Positions 36,165 to 45,006 of a stretch of 64,000 nt of DNA are shown piece by piece. A program made the position numbers and the translations under genes. Origin of the DNA: CAXMST01 sp963712765 (lineage in GTDB: Bacteria > Actinomycetota > Thermoleophilia > Solirubrobacterales > 70-9); contig CAVQIX010000007.1 in NCBI GenBank assembly GCA_963712765.1, positions 98,718 through 162,717 of the forward strand, written 5' to 3'. Under the pieces are notes generated by a model. It searched no databases and was not told the DNA's origin. It saw nothing but the letters and a program-made list of their open reading frames with translations. Positions within the stretch are counted from its first letter, which is position 1. Each line of letters opens with the position of its first letter.

Positions 36165-37427
36165 ATGGCCGACCTCGGGATCCTCGCCTCCGTCCTGTTC
36201 CTCTACAGCCTGGTGTCCCGCCGCCTCGATCGGATGGCGATCACCGCTCCGATGGTCTTCGTCACCGCCGGCATCCTGCTCGGACCCGACGTGCTCGACC
36301 TCACCAACCTCGAGTTGACGAGCGAGACCGGCCTGCTGATCGCGGAGGTCGCGTTGGTGATCGTGCTCTTCGGCGATGCGGCCCGGATCGATCTGAGGGC
36401 ACTGAGCGGCAACCGCAACCTGCCGGCTCGGCTCCTCGGCCTCGGAATGCCTCTGACCATCGGCCTCGGCGTGCTCGCCGGCGCGGCCCTGCTGAATGAG
36501 ATCGAGTTCTGGGAGGCGGCGATCGTCGCCGCGGTGCTCGCACCGACCGACGCCGCGCTCGGGCAGGTCGTGGTCTCCAGCAAGTCGGTGCCACAGAGGA
36601 TCCGCCAGGCGCTCAACGTCGAGAGCGGTCTGAACGACGGCCTCTCGATCCCGTTCCTGGCCCTCTTCGTCGGCTTGGCGGTGGCGGAGGTGGAGGTGAC
36701 CGCAAGCAGCGCCCTCAGCTTTGCCGCCGAGCAGATCGGCCTTGGTGCCCTGGTCGGAATCGCCCTCGGGATGGTCGGCGGCTGGCTCTACCGGCGGGCC
36801 GTGGAGGAGGAGTGGATCACCGGCACGTTCCAGCAGCTGGCGATCATCGCCCTGGCGCTGGTCGCCTGGGCGCTGGCCGAGGAACTCGGCGGCAACGGCT
36901 TCATCGCCGCCTTCGTCGCAGGGCTGACCACCGGCCGCATCACCCCGGTCTGCGGCGAGAAGATCCTCGATTTCACCGAGGACGAGGGCCAGCTGCTCAA
37001 CCTTGCGGTCTTCTACATCTTTGGAATCAGCGCGATCGGATTGCTCGACGCGGCCGGCTGGGAGGTGGTCGTCTTCGGCCTGCTCAGCCTGACCGTGATC
37101 CGCATGCTCCCGGTGGCGATCTCGATGATCGGCACCGGCCTTCGCGGCAGCACGGTCGCGTTCCTCGCCTGGTTCGGCCCGCGCGGCCTGGCCTCCATCA
37201 TCCTCGTGCTCGTCGTGGTCGAAGGGCAGCCCGAGCTGCCCGGACTTGACGTCGTGCTCGCCGCGATGACGGTGACCGTGCTCGCCAGCGTCTTTGCGCA
37301 CGGGCTCACCGCACGCCCCCTGGTGCGGATCTACTCCCGCGGCCTCAAGGCCGGGCCCGAGACCATGCCGGAGCACGAGACGGTGACCGAGATGCCCACC
37401 CGGGGCGGGGGAAGCGAGCCGGTCTGA
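36165..37427 (+). CDS. Sodium/proton (cation:proton) antiporter, CPA1/NhaP-like
   Basis: A 420-aa integral membrane protein with about twelve helices. Conserved features of the NhaP/CPA1 fold include APTDAALGQVVV with the paired acidic region (ND in GLNDGLSIPFLALF), and WFGPRGLASIILVLVVVEG near the C-terminus. It should exchange Na+ or K+ for H+ and help control pH. TAGGCT lies six bases before the ATG, a leaderless-type start. The adjacent GAP-family gene follows after five bases, so they probably form an operon. Confidence 0.88.
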   Translation: MADLGILASVLFLYSLVSRRLDRMAITAPMVFVTAGILLGPDVLDLTNLELTSETGLLIAEVALVIVLFGDAARIDLRALSGNRNLPARLLGLGMPLTIGLGVLAGAALLNEIEFWEAAIVAAVLAPTDAALGQVVVSSKSVPQRIRQALNVESGLNDGLSIPFLALFVGLAVAEVEVTASSALSFAAEQIGLGALVGIALGMVGGWLYRRAVEEEWITGTFQQLAIIALALVAWALAEELGGNGFIAAFVAGLTTGRITPVCGEKILDFTEDEGQLLNLAVFYIFGISAIGLLDAAGWEVVVFGLLSLTVIRMLPVAISMIGTGLRGSTVAFLAWFGPRGLASIILVLVVVEGQPELPGLDVVLAAMTVTVLASVFAHGLTARPLVRIYSRGLKAGPETMPEHETVTEMPTRGGGSEPV

Positions 37428-37432
37428 CCATT

Positions 37433-38059
37433 GTGAGCGAACCAGGAGCGATCATCCCCCTGGCGATAGCGATGATTATCGGGCCGCAGTTCATCTCTGC
37501 GGTCTTCTTCGCGACCAGCACCAAACCGGTCAAGAACTCGATCGCGTTCGTCGGCGCTGTCGCGGTGGCGGTCGGTGTCGGCACCCTGATCTCGATCGCG
37601 CTCGCCAAGCTCCTCGGCGTCAGCGACTCGGGTTCGGAGCAATCGACCGCCTCAGATGTGCTCCCCTACCTGCTCTCCGCCGCCCTCGTCGTGCTCAGCG
37701 CTCGCACCTACCTGAAACGCGGCGAGATCGAGCTTCCCTCCTGGATCGCATCGCTGCAGGAGGCCGATACGCGACTCGCGTTCCGGCTCGGGATGTCCCT
37801 GATCTTCCTCATGCCCACCGACCTGATCGTGATGCTTGGTGTCGGCGAGTACCTGGTCTCGAATGGACTCGGCTGGGTGGACGCGATCCCCTTCATCCTC
37901 GCGACGGCGCTGATCGCCGGCCTGCCCTTGATCGCACTACTACTGCTCGGCGACCGGGCCGAGACGGCGATCCCCCGTGCCCGTGATTGGATGAACTCGA
38001 ACGCGTGGGTGATCCAGATCGTGGTCTATCTGTTCTTCATCTACCTGCTGCTGGGCTGA
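37433..38059 (+). CDS. GAP family (Sap-like) membrane protein
   Basis: A 208-aa protein with six predicted helices; starts GTG 37433. The N-terminal IIPLAIAMIIGPQFISAVFF and central FRLGMSLIFLMPTDLIVMLGVG match the GAP/Sap family, some of whose members help transport lipids across the actinobacterial membrane. Function here unproven. It follows the antiporter after five bases. Confidence 0.65.
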   Translation: MSEPGAIIPLAIAMIIGPQFISAVFFATSTKPVKNSIAFVGAVAVAVGVGTLISIALAKLLGVSDSGSEQSTASDVLPYLLSAALVVLSARTYLKRGEIELPSWIASLQEADTRLAFRLGMSLIFLMPTDLIVMLGVGEYLVSNGLGWVDAIPFILATALIAGLPLIALLLLGDRAETAIPRARDWMNSNAWVIQIVVYLFFIYLLLG

Positions 38060-38085
38060 CCTCCGAGCGCTCAGAAGCGAGAACT

Positions 38086-38365
38086 TCAGATCGCCGCCTT
38101 GAGCCCCACCAACCCGGCTCCGAGCAGCGTGAAGACCAGACCAAACACAAGACTGCGCGAGATCGAGAATCCGGCGAGGCGATTGGCGACTGCGGCGTGG
38201 GGCCCCGAGGATCGCGACCCCCGACCAGATCGCGACGTCGAACGCGGACTCGAGCGAGATCACGTCAGCCGCCGCGAGGACGAAGAAGGTCACCGGCATC
38301 ACCGCGGTCGCGAAGCCGATGCCCACGTTGTGCTCGATCGCGTGGGTCTCGGCTCGGCGCATCAT
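38086..38365 (-). pseudogene. Small membrane protein gene with +1 frameshift
   Basis: The frame from ATG 38365 encodes MMRRAETHAIEHNVGIGFA, two hydrophobic helices and SGVAILGA. In the next frame, from about 38200, HAAVANRLAGFSISRSLV leads into a third helix VFGLVFTLLGAGLVGL and a stop at 38086. Removing one base from the G4C4 run at about 38203-38210 joins them into a 92-aa three-helix protein. The run length makes a sequencing insertion likely. The gene begins 14 bases after the MFS stop and is probably in that operon. Family unknown. Confidence 0.55.
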
Positions 38366-38379
38366 GCCGGGACGCGCCG

Positions 38380-39987
38380 CTAGGCGGACGGTGGGTCCGG
38401 GCCGGCCTGGATCTCGTCGAAGCGACGCGTCGGCAGGCGAGCGGTCGCCATCAGGGCCCCGAGGGTGATCAGCGCAGCGAACAGGAAGGCGATCTTCAGC
38501 GCCAGCAGCTGCGCATCCTCGTAGGCGCTGACGAGCGAGTCGACGGTGCCCGCCTCGACGCCGGCGTCCGTCGCGCCCGCTCGGACCTCCTCGGAGGCGA
38601 CGAAGCTGGCGCCGGCGCTGATCTCGACCTCGACCTGCTGCTTGACCTCGTCGGGGATCGCCGGATCGGAGGCGACGTTGTTCGAGAAAGCTCCGATCAG
38701 GCCAGTGATGACCACCGCTCCCAGCAGAGCGGTGCCGAGCGAGGAGCCGATCTGCTGAGCCGTGAACTGCAGTCCGCCCGCCTCACTGCGATCGCTGTCC
38801 CCGACCGCCGATTGGACGACGTTGCCGAGCTGTGAGACGACCAGCCCCATGCCGACCCCGAGCACGCCCATCGCCGCGAGGAAGGGGCCGGTGTTGAGGT
38901 CAGGCTCGATCGTCCCCAGCAGCATCAACGAGGAGACGAAGGTGACCGCCAACCCGACTCGGACCAGTGGCCTCGCCGCGAACCGGGTCGCCAGACGCGA
39001 TCCGACCAGGGCGGCGGCGAAGAGGCCGACCGACGCCGGCAACATCCGCACCCCGGTCTCGAGTGCGTCGAGTCCCTGGACGATCTGCAGGTAGAGCGGG
39101 ATCGTGAAGAAGATGCCCATCAGGATCAGGTTCTGGGCGAGCAGCATCGAGAGCCCGCCGCGCAGCATCGAGATCTTCAGCAGCGCCAGGTGGACCAGGG
39201 GGTCGCGGCCGGTCCGCTCGCGACGACGCTGCCAGGCCGCGAACCCGAACAGGACCACGAATCCCGCCGCGACCACGAACGGGGTCAGGGCCAGACCGAA
39301 GGGCTCCAACGGTGAGGCCTGGGGTTTGAGCCAGCCCCAGTTGCTCGCCTGCAGGACCCCGTAGACGACCAGCGAGAGCCCGAGCGCGGCGAGAACCGAA
39401 CCGACCCAGTCGAGCTCCGGCGCGGCTCCCTCGCGCTTGGGCTCGCGGATCAGCCGGGTGCCGAGCAGGATGCCGAGCGCGACGATCACCTCGCCGACGA
39501 AGACCACCCGCCAGCTGAGCTCAGTCGTGGCCCAGCCGCCGAGAATCGGGCCTACGGCGATCCCGGCGCCCGCGACTCCGCCGAGCACGCCGTAGACGAT
39601 CGCTCTGTCCTGGCCCTTGTAGCTGCTCGCCGCGAGCGCGACGAGCGCCGGAAGTACCAGGGCGGCACCGACGCCCTCGAGCACCGACCATCCGACCATC
39701 AGCGACGGGACGCTCCAGGAGGTGGCGGTGAGTGCCGACCCGGCGCCGTAGATGACGAGACCGATCCGAAACGCCCGGCGCCGACCCCAGATGTCCCCGA
39801 GCTTGCCTCCGGTGAGCATCAGGCCCGCCATCACCAGCGCGTAGAGGGCGATCACACCCTGGATCGTCGTCACCGTCGTATCGAAGTCCTCGACCAGCTG
39901 CGAGATCGCAACGTTCATCACCGCCTGATCCAGAACCATCAGGAACTGGGCGGCCGCGAGGACCACCAGGACTCCCCACCTGCCCAT
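38380..39987 (-). CDS. MFS drug transporter, DHA2 (EmrB/QacA) family
   Basis: A 535-aa, fourteen-helix major facilitator. TM1 carries FLMVLDQAVMNVAI, with the Asp typical of DHA2 pumps; motif A in loop 2-3 is GGKLGDIWGRRRAF; motif C-like GVAGAGIAVGPILGGW follows. A periplasmic loop rich in acidic residues precedes the last helix. Expected to export hydrophobic cations or drugs using the proton gradient. ATG 39987 overlaps the stop of the DUF2252 gene (TGATG), implying coupled translation. A longer frame to 40296 is antisense debris. Confidence 0.88.
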   Translation of the reverse strand: MGRWGVLVVLAAAQFLMVLDQAVMNVAISQLVEDFDTTVTTIQGVIALYALVMAGLMLTGGKLGDIWGRRRAFRIGLVIYGAGSALTATSWSVPSLMVGWSVLEGVGAALVLPALVALAASSYKGQDRAIVYGVLGGVAGAGIAVGPILGGWATTELSWRVVFVGEVIVALGILLGTRLIREPKREGAAPELDWVGSVLAALGLSLVVYGVLQASNWGWLKPQASPLEPFGLALTPFVVAAGFVVLFGFAAWQRRRERTGRDPLVHLALLKISMLRGGLSMLLAQNLILMGIFFTIPLYLQIVQGLDALETGVRMLPASVGLFAAALVGSRLATRFAARPLVRVGLAVTFVSSLMLLGTIEPDLNTGPFLAAMGVLGVGMGLVVSQLGNVVQSAVGDSDRSEAGGLQFTAQQIGSSLGTALLGAVVITGLIGAFSNNVASDPAIPDEVKQQVEVEISAGASFVASEEVRAGATDAGVEAGTVDSLVSAYEDAQLLALKIAFLFAALITLGALMATARLPTRRFDEIQAGPDPPSA

Positions 39988-41405
39988 CAGCTCTGTACGG
40001 GCGACGTTTCCGGTGGCCGGCTCTCGAGGGCGCCCGAGGCGATCCCCTCCTCGAACGCCTGGAAGTCCTTTTCGGCCTGGTCCGCGTAGCGGCCGGCAAA
40101 CGCCACCATTGCCTCCGAGAAGGTGTCGCTCTTGCCGATGTAGGCGGCGATCGCCACCGCGTCGCCGGCGCGCGCGTGCGCCCGGGCCAGCGTCCAGCCG
40201 CAGACCCCGGCGTAGCCGTTCAGTAGCCGCTCGTCCATCGTCGCGATATCCGCAGAGCCCTTCATGTCCTTCAGCTGTCGCCAGTAGAAATCCCACCCGA
40301 TCCGCGGGTTGCCGGACCAGCCGAGCAGCGTGTCACCGAATGCCTGCATCAACCTCTGCCCCTCGACGACCCGCCGGCCGCTGTTCGCGTAGGCACTCTG
40401 ACCGAGCTGCGGCTCGAGCGCCGAAGGGCCCGCCTCCTTGACCTGGAGAAGGAGCGGATCGTCGAGATCGCGGCCGATCAGGAGCACAACGAAGCAACGG
40501 GTTCCGACGCTGCCGACGCCGACGACCTTGAGCGCCATGTCGACCATCTCGTAGCGCGCGAGCAGCGCGCGCATCTCGTCACTAAGGGTCGATCGGTATT
40601 CATCGTAGGAGGTTCGGACGCGCTCCTCGAGGGCGTCGGAGGATGCCTGCTCGGCAAGCTCGCGTAACGGGACCAGGAGCGGCGGATCACTTCGGAGCCG
40701 CGGGCGTCCGTCGATCACTTCGGCCAGCTTGTCGAAGCTACGGACCGATGTCCGCCGCCGTGCCTTGCGGACATTCCTGTTGAACCGCTTGGCGTAGACG
40801 GTGTCGCCGATCCGGCTCCTCAGATCCTCGACCTGGACCCTGTCGTACCAGAGGTCGAGAGTCCTCATCTCGGAGAGCTCGCGCATTGCATCCCGGTACC
40901 GATCGATCGATCTCGCGGCGACCTCGGCGGCCGTGAGCTCGGGCATGCCGAGGTTGCGGGCGGCGAGGACGAGGCTGGCTGCAAGCCGCTTCAGATCCCA
41001 CTCCCAGGGGCCCGGGAGAGTCTCGTCGAAGTCGTTGACGTCGAACAGCAGGGTTCGCTCAGGGGAGGCGAATACGCCGAAGTTCGACAGGTGGGCGTCC
41101 CCGCAGATCTGAGTGCGGAGTGCGCTGTCGGGCGAGCCTGCGAGGTCCGCCGCCATGATCGCCGCGGTGCCGCGATAGAAGGTGAAGGCCGACTCGCTCA
41201 TTCGGAGATGGCGGATCGGGACCAGGAACTCGATTCGCTCCGCGTCCTGGACGGCGAGCGCGGCGAGCGGATCGGCCCGGTCCGGCGCCGGCGACCATTC
41301 CGCGTGCGAGGAACGAGGCGCGGCCTTTCGTGCGGCGCGGCCGAGTTCTTTGCGCTCGTCTATCGAGAGGCCCCTTACCTGGGCGTGATGCGGAGGAGCG
41401 TCCAC
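39987..41405 (-). CDS. DUF2252 family protein (kinase-like fold)
   Basis: A 472-aa protein of the DUF2252 family. The motifs ICGDAHLSNFGVF and LLFDVNDFDETLPGPWEWDL resemble the catalytic HxxN and DFD elements of protein-kinase-like and aminoglycoside-phosphotransferase folds, so ATP-dependent phosphotransfer is likely, but the substrate is unknown. Coupled by a TGATG overlap to the MFS exporter, which suggests a joint role such as modification and export of a toxic compound (inference). Confidence 0.85.
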   Translation of the reverse strand: MDAPPHHAQVRGLSIDERKELGRAARKAAPRSSHAEWSPAPDRADPLAALAVQDAERIEFLVPIRHLRMSESAFTFYRGTAAIMAADLAGSPDSALRTQICGDAHLSNFGVFASPERTLLFDVNDFDETLPGPWEWDLKRLAASLVLAARNLGMPELTAAEVAARSIDRYRDAMRELSEMRTLDLWYDRVQVEDLRSRIGDTVYAKRFNRNVRKARRRTSVRSFDKLAEVIDGRPRLRSDPPLLVPLRELAEQASSDALEERVRTSYDEYRSTLSDEMRALLARYEMVDMALKVVGVGSVGTRCFVVLLIGRDLDDPLLLQVKEAGPSALEPQLGQSAYANSGRRVVEGQRLMQAFGDTLLGWSGNPRIGWDFYWRQLKDMKGSADIATMDERLLNGYAGVCGWTLARAHARAGDAVAIAAYIGKSDTFSEAMVAFAGRYADQAEKDFQAFEEGIASGALESRPPETSPVQS

Positions 41406-41424
41406 TACGCGGTCGCGACCTCGA

Positions 41425-41994
41425 TCACAGCAGCCTGCCGACGGCGCGGATCTGGAAGGCGCGGACGAAGTCGGTGACGGCGCGCAGGAGTGCCCAGATC
41501 CCGGCGAAGACGAGCAACAGGTACTGCTTCTCGATGAAGAACTGCCCGGCCGTCCAGAAGGCGAGGATCAGCATCAGGACAGCGGCGATAAGTCCGACCC
41601 ACCAGAGCTCGTTGACCTCGCGCCAGATGAATGCCTCGATCATCCATGAGATCGCAACGATCAGGAAGAGGAAGCCGAGGATGTCGGCCAGCGCCGCGAA
41701 GGTGTTCTCCGGGCTGATCAGCGACACCACTCCGGCGGCGAGGAAGAGGACGCCGAACAGCCCATAGACCCAGCCGTGGCGCTCCACCGCCGCGGCCGCG
41801 ACGAAGTTCTGCAGACCTGCGAAGAAGAACATGAGGCCGATCAGCACACCGACCGTAGTGATCGAGGCGTCGTCGAACTGGAGGATCGTGACGCCGATCA
41901 AGGCCCAAACTGCCCCGAAAACCAGCCACAGCCACCAGAGCCCGGTTACCGGCTTGGCGGCCGCCACGGCCGGGGGGCGCGCTGCGCTCTCCAT
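41425..41994 (-). CDS. HdeD/DUF308 family membrane protein
   Basis: A 189-aa membrane protein with six helices arranged in repeated pairs (LVFGAVWALIGVTIL, LIGLMFFFAGLQNF, YGLFGVLFLAAGVVSL and so on), matching the HdeD/DUF308 pattern linked to acid-stress resistance in enterobacteria. It lies two bases downstream of the SHOCT membrane protein gene's stop, so the two are co-transcribed. Function in actinobacteria not established. Confidence 0.8.
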   Translation of the reverse strand: MESAARPPAVAAAKPVTGLWWLWLVFGAVWALIGVTILQFDDASITTVGVLIGLMFFFAGLQNFVAAAAVERHGWVYGLFGVLFLAAGVVSLISPENTFAALADILGFLFLIVAISWMIEAFIWREVNELWWVGLIAAVLMLILAFWTAGQFFIEKQYLLLVFAGIWALLRAVTDFVRAFQIRAVGRLL

Positions 41995-41996
41995 CC

Positions 41997-43400
41997 CTAT
42001 TCCTCCATCGACTTCGTCGGCTGTTCAGACCCGGTGAGACGGGCCTTCTCGGACTCGAACTCCTGCTCGCTCAGCACCCCGGACTCGCGCAGCCTGCCGA
42101 GCCGCTCCAGACCCTCGAGGCGCGAGGCGGCGGCTTCGCCCTGCTGTCGCTCGGAGCGGGCGCTGACCCGCCTGGAGATCGACTCCCGGGTCTGGGTTGC
42201 CATCGACTGCGCCATCCCGGCAGCGGACATCGAGGTGACCCGATCGGGGAACTCGGCCATCGTCCTGCGTCGCAGGACCTCGACCCCGCCGACGATCAGT
42301 GCGATCAGAATCAGCGACGGGAACAGCCGCGAGGTGCCAGGCGTCGGGTTCCACCAGAAGAGCAGCACGAGGATTACGAAGGCGCCGATGTAGGCGATGC
42401 GCGGCTGCCGCAGGTACGGCGCGATGGCTCGGCGGAACGAGGTCGCCAGCGCCGTAGGGCCGGCCACCCAGGCAGCGAAGAAGACCGCGATCCCGTACAG
42501 GATCATCGCGCCACCGATCTCGGCGAGGAGGGAGGTGGAGATCGACCAGGTGGCGGCCACCGCCGGCTCGTCCGAGGAGTTCGTCGTCAGCGAGCTGACG
42601 AGCGCATCGCCGGCCTGGTTGCGTGCGATCAGGACGATCGCGCCCACCCCGACGAAGCTGAGACCTACCGCCCGCAGCGTCTCTCTCCGGCGATCGCCGG
42701 AGACGTAGACCGCTGCCGCGTACAGCAGCAGGGCGAGGACGGTCACGACCCAGACGAATGTCCGGAACAGCGAGACGCCCTCCTGGACGGCCGAAAGCTC
42801 GTCGGAGCGCAAGATCTCGAGAGTGGCCGCGTCCGGCGGCAGCTTCGAGGAGAGATCAGGGAGGCCCGTCTGCGCCGAGACCTGAGTCAGGACCTGCGAG
42901 AGGTCGAGGGTGACCGTCCCGTTTGCCGTCGAGACGGCGTCACCGTTGTCCTCGATGACGTCTATCAGCAGCTCGTGGGCAGTACGGTTGGCGTCCTCCC
43001 AGAGCGCCTGGATCCGGGGCTGCTCCAGAGCCCGATCCGCGATCTGCTCAGCGCCTGACCGGGCCGCACCGGCGGCCGGACCCGCGAGCGGGGCGACCTC
43101 GGGCGGCAGTAGCTTTGCGATCTCGTTCTCGACGTCGACGTTGGCGTAGAGCTGGTCGATCAGATACACCGAGAGGGCCTCACGGATGTCATCGTCGGCG
43201 AGCAGCTCCGTGCTCGTCTCCACCCAGCTGTCGGTCTCGAGCGCCTGTCGGTCGGCCCAGAGCGCGAACACCGCGAGAACCGCCAAGAGGGACGCGACGG
43301 CAACCAGGATGCTCGGAAGCACGCGCCGACCGCTGGCCGGATCGGGGGCGGCTTCGGGGGCGGATCCGGATTCCGGGTCTTTTTGCGTCGGCTCTGTCAC
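41997..43400 (-). CDS. Membrane protein with large extracytoplasmic domain and C-terminal SHOCT domain
   Basis: Starting at GTG 43400 (GGAG upstream), 467 aa. One N-terminal helix, an extracytoplasmic domain of about 200 residues (LLADDDIREALSVYLIDQLY, helical), four more helices (about 215-390), then a cytoplasmic tail ending in a SHOCT motif, LGRLRESGVLSEQEFESEK. The tail also has a helical RQQGEAAASRLEGLERL stretch. SHOCT domains are short oligomerisation modules. No enzymatic motif seen; function unknown. A longer upstream frame to 43553 lacks a ribosome site. Confidence 0.75.
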   Translation of the reverse strand: MTEPTQKDPESGSAPEAAPDPASGRRVLPSILVAVASLLAVLAVFALWADRQALETDSWVETSTELLADDDIREALSVYLIDQLYANVDVENEIAKLLPPEVAPLAGPAAGAARSGAEQIADRALEQPRIQALWEDANRTAHELLIDVIEDNGDAVSTANGTVTLDLSQVLTQVSAQTGLPDLSSKLPPDAATLEILRSDELSAVQEGVSLFRTFVWVVTVLALLLYAAAVYVSGDRRRETLRAVGLSFVGVGAIVLIARNQAGDALVSSLTTNSSDEPAVAATWSISTSLLAEIGGAMILYGIAVFFAAWVAGPTALATSFRRAIAPYLRQPRIAYIGAFVILVLLFWWNPTPGTSRLFPSLILIALIVGGVEVLRRRTMAEFPDRVTSMSAAGMAQSMATQTRESISRRVSARSERQQGEAAASRLEGLERLGRLRESGVLSEQEFESEKARLTGSEQPTKSMEE

Positions 43401-43510
43401 GGTGCTCCACCGAGGTCGAACGTCCTTCGACCTGACCTCTAGGAGCCAGGGAATGTATCCATCGCGCGCTTGGGACGTCGCACCGTCGGAATCACGGGTC
43501 GCTCTGAGTG

Positions 43511-44908
43511 TCAGCGACCGACGTGAATCCCGACCCGCTCCGGGATTCCGCAAACCGCGCGGGTGATCGGGTCGGGGCTCCGGCCCTCCTCCTCGAGGCG
43601 CTCCTTGCGGAGGATCGCCCGCCGGATCGCGCTGCCGCCGATGAATCGCAGCGGCTCCGGAGGCACCCCGCGCATCGGCGGATCGACGAACGCCAGTGAG
43701 GTCAGCTCGTCCCGGTGATCGAGCGCGAGCGAGGCCAGCGTGCGGCCGATCATTTGCGAGGGGCCGACACCGTTGCCCGTGTAGCCGAACCCGGCGAAAA
43801 CCCTCTCACCGACGCTGCGGATCATCGGCAGGTGGGCGGGCGAGACGTCGATCGGACCACCCCAGGCCCGCTCGATCCGCTTGCCCTCGAGCCCGGGGAA
43901 GAAGCTGAGCAGGTGCTCACGGACGGCGCGCGCCATGCCGGGATCGACCTCGGCCCGGCCGCCGATCCGCGAGCCACGGATGATCTTGCCGCCACCCCAG
44001 CCGAATGCGATGCGATCGTCATTGGTGGTGCGGAAGTAGTGGATCATCGCCCGTGAATCGCTGATGCACTCCCCGCCGCGCCAGCCGATCTCCTCCAGCA
44101 GCTCGGGCACCGGCTCGGTCACGACCATGTGCGAGGAGGTCGCCGTCAGCGCCCGGCGCAGGCCGCGGACCTCCAGCAGTCTGGCCCCGGTTGCGAGTAC
44201 AGCGCCGGCAGCCCGGAGCTGGTGGGCTCCGACCCGGAGGGAGACCCCGCCTCGGCCGAGATCATCTATCCCGCTCAGCGGGCTGTGCTCGTGAATGCTC
44301 ACCCCCGCCTCGATGACGCGCCGTCGCAATCCATGTGCGAGCAGAGCCGGATCGACGCTGGCCGCAGCCGGGAACAGCGCGCCGCCGCGGAAGCGCGGTG
44401 AGTCGCACCGCTCACGGACCTCGTCCGGGCTGAGCTCGCGGCCGGCGAGCTCGCGGACGCCCAGCCGGTCGGCCTCCGCCAGAACTCGCGACCAGGCCCC
44501 GTCCTGAGCCTCGCAGGTCGAGACCTCGAGATAGCCGCCGCGGCGGTAGTGGGCGTCGACCCCCTGCTGCTCGCACCACTCGCCAATGAAGCCCACCGAG
44601 GCGTCGGCCTGCCGACAGATCTCGAGCGCGCGTTGATCACCGAAGCGATCGATCAGGGTGGGCAGACTGAACCACATCGAGTTGCAGAAGCCGCCGTTGC
44701 GCCCGCTGGGACCGTGGCCGCAGACCGAGGACTCCACGACAGCGACGTCGAGGTCGGGGTCGTGCTGTTTCAACCACCACGCGGTCCAGAGCCCCGTGTA
44801 GCCGCCGCCGACGATGGCTACGTCAACGCGCTGGTCTCGATCCAGCGGCGGGGCTGGATCGACCTCGGGCGCCGCGGCGATCCAATGACCGTGAGCATCG
44901 TGGAACAT
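43511..44908 (-). CDS. FAD-dependent amine oxidase/oxidoreductase (PuuB/DAO family)
   Basis: A 465-aa flavoprotein. The dinucleotide-binding fold VDVAIVGGGYTGLWTAWWL is at about 28-46; GPSGRNGGF is typical of gamma-glutamylputrescine oxidase and glycine-oxidase-like DAO proteins; GGPIDVSPAHLPMI and GYTGNGVGPSQMIGR are C-terminal FAD contacts. The closest recognised characterised relative by motif is PuuB, which oxidises gamma-glutamylputrescine. The polyamine locus lies 9 kb away, so a link is possible; sarcosine- or glycine-type substrates cannot be ruled out. Confidence 0.82.
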   Translation of the reverse strand: MFHDAHGHWIAAAPEVDPAPPLDRDQRVDVAIVGGGYTGLWTAWWLKQHDPDLDVAVVESSVCGHGPSGRNGGFCNSMWFSLPTLIDRFGDQRALEICRQADASVGFIGEWCEQQGVDAHYRRGGYLEVSTCEAQDGAWSRVLAEADRLGVRELAGRELSPDEVRERCDSPRFRGGALFPAAASVDPALLAHGLRRRVIEAGVSIHEHSPLSGIDDLGRGGVSLRVGAHQLRAAGAVLATGARLLEVRGLRRALTATSSHMVVTEPVPELLEEIGWRGGECISDSRAMIHYFRTTNDDRIAFGWGGGKIIRGSRIGGRAEVDPGMARAVREHLLSFFPGLEGKRIERAWGGPIDVSPAHLPMIRSVGERVFAGFGYTGNGVGPSQMIGRTLASLALDHRDELTSLAFVDPPMRGVPPEPLRFIGGSAIRRAILRKERLEEEGRSPDPITRAVCGIPERVGIHVGR

Positions 44909-45006
44909 CGCGGCCTCAGTATGGCGATCCCGGGTCGCCGGCCCAGCGCCCAGATGGCCAATTCCGCCGCCGCCGGCACGCCGCTTAGTCGCTCGGGTCG
45001 GCCGAG

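Noticed and set aside
41997..43553. Longer form of the SHOCT membrane protein starting at 43553
   Set aside because: The extra 51 residues are Arg/Ser-rich, without a ribosome site, while GTG 43400 has GGAG at the right distance.
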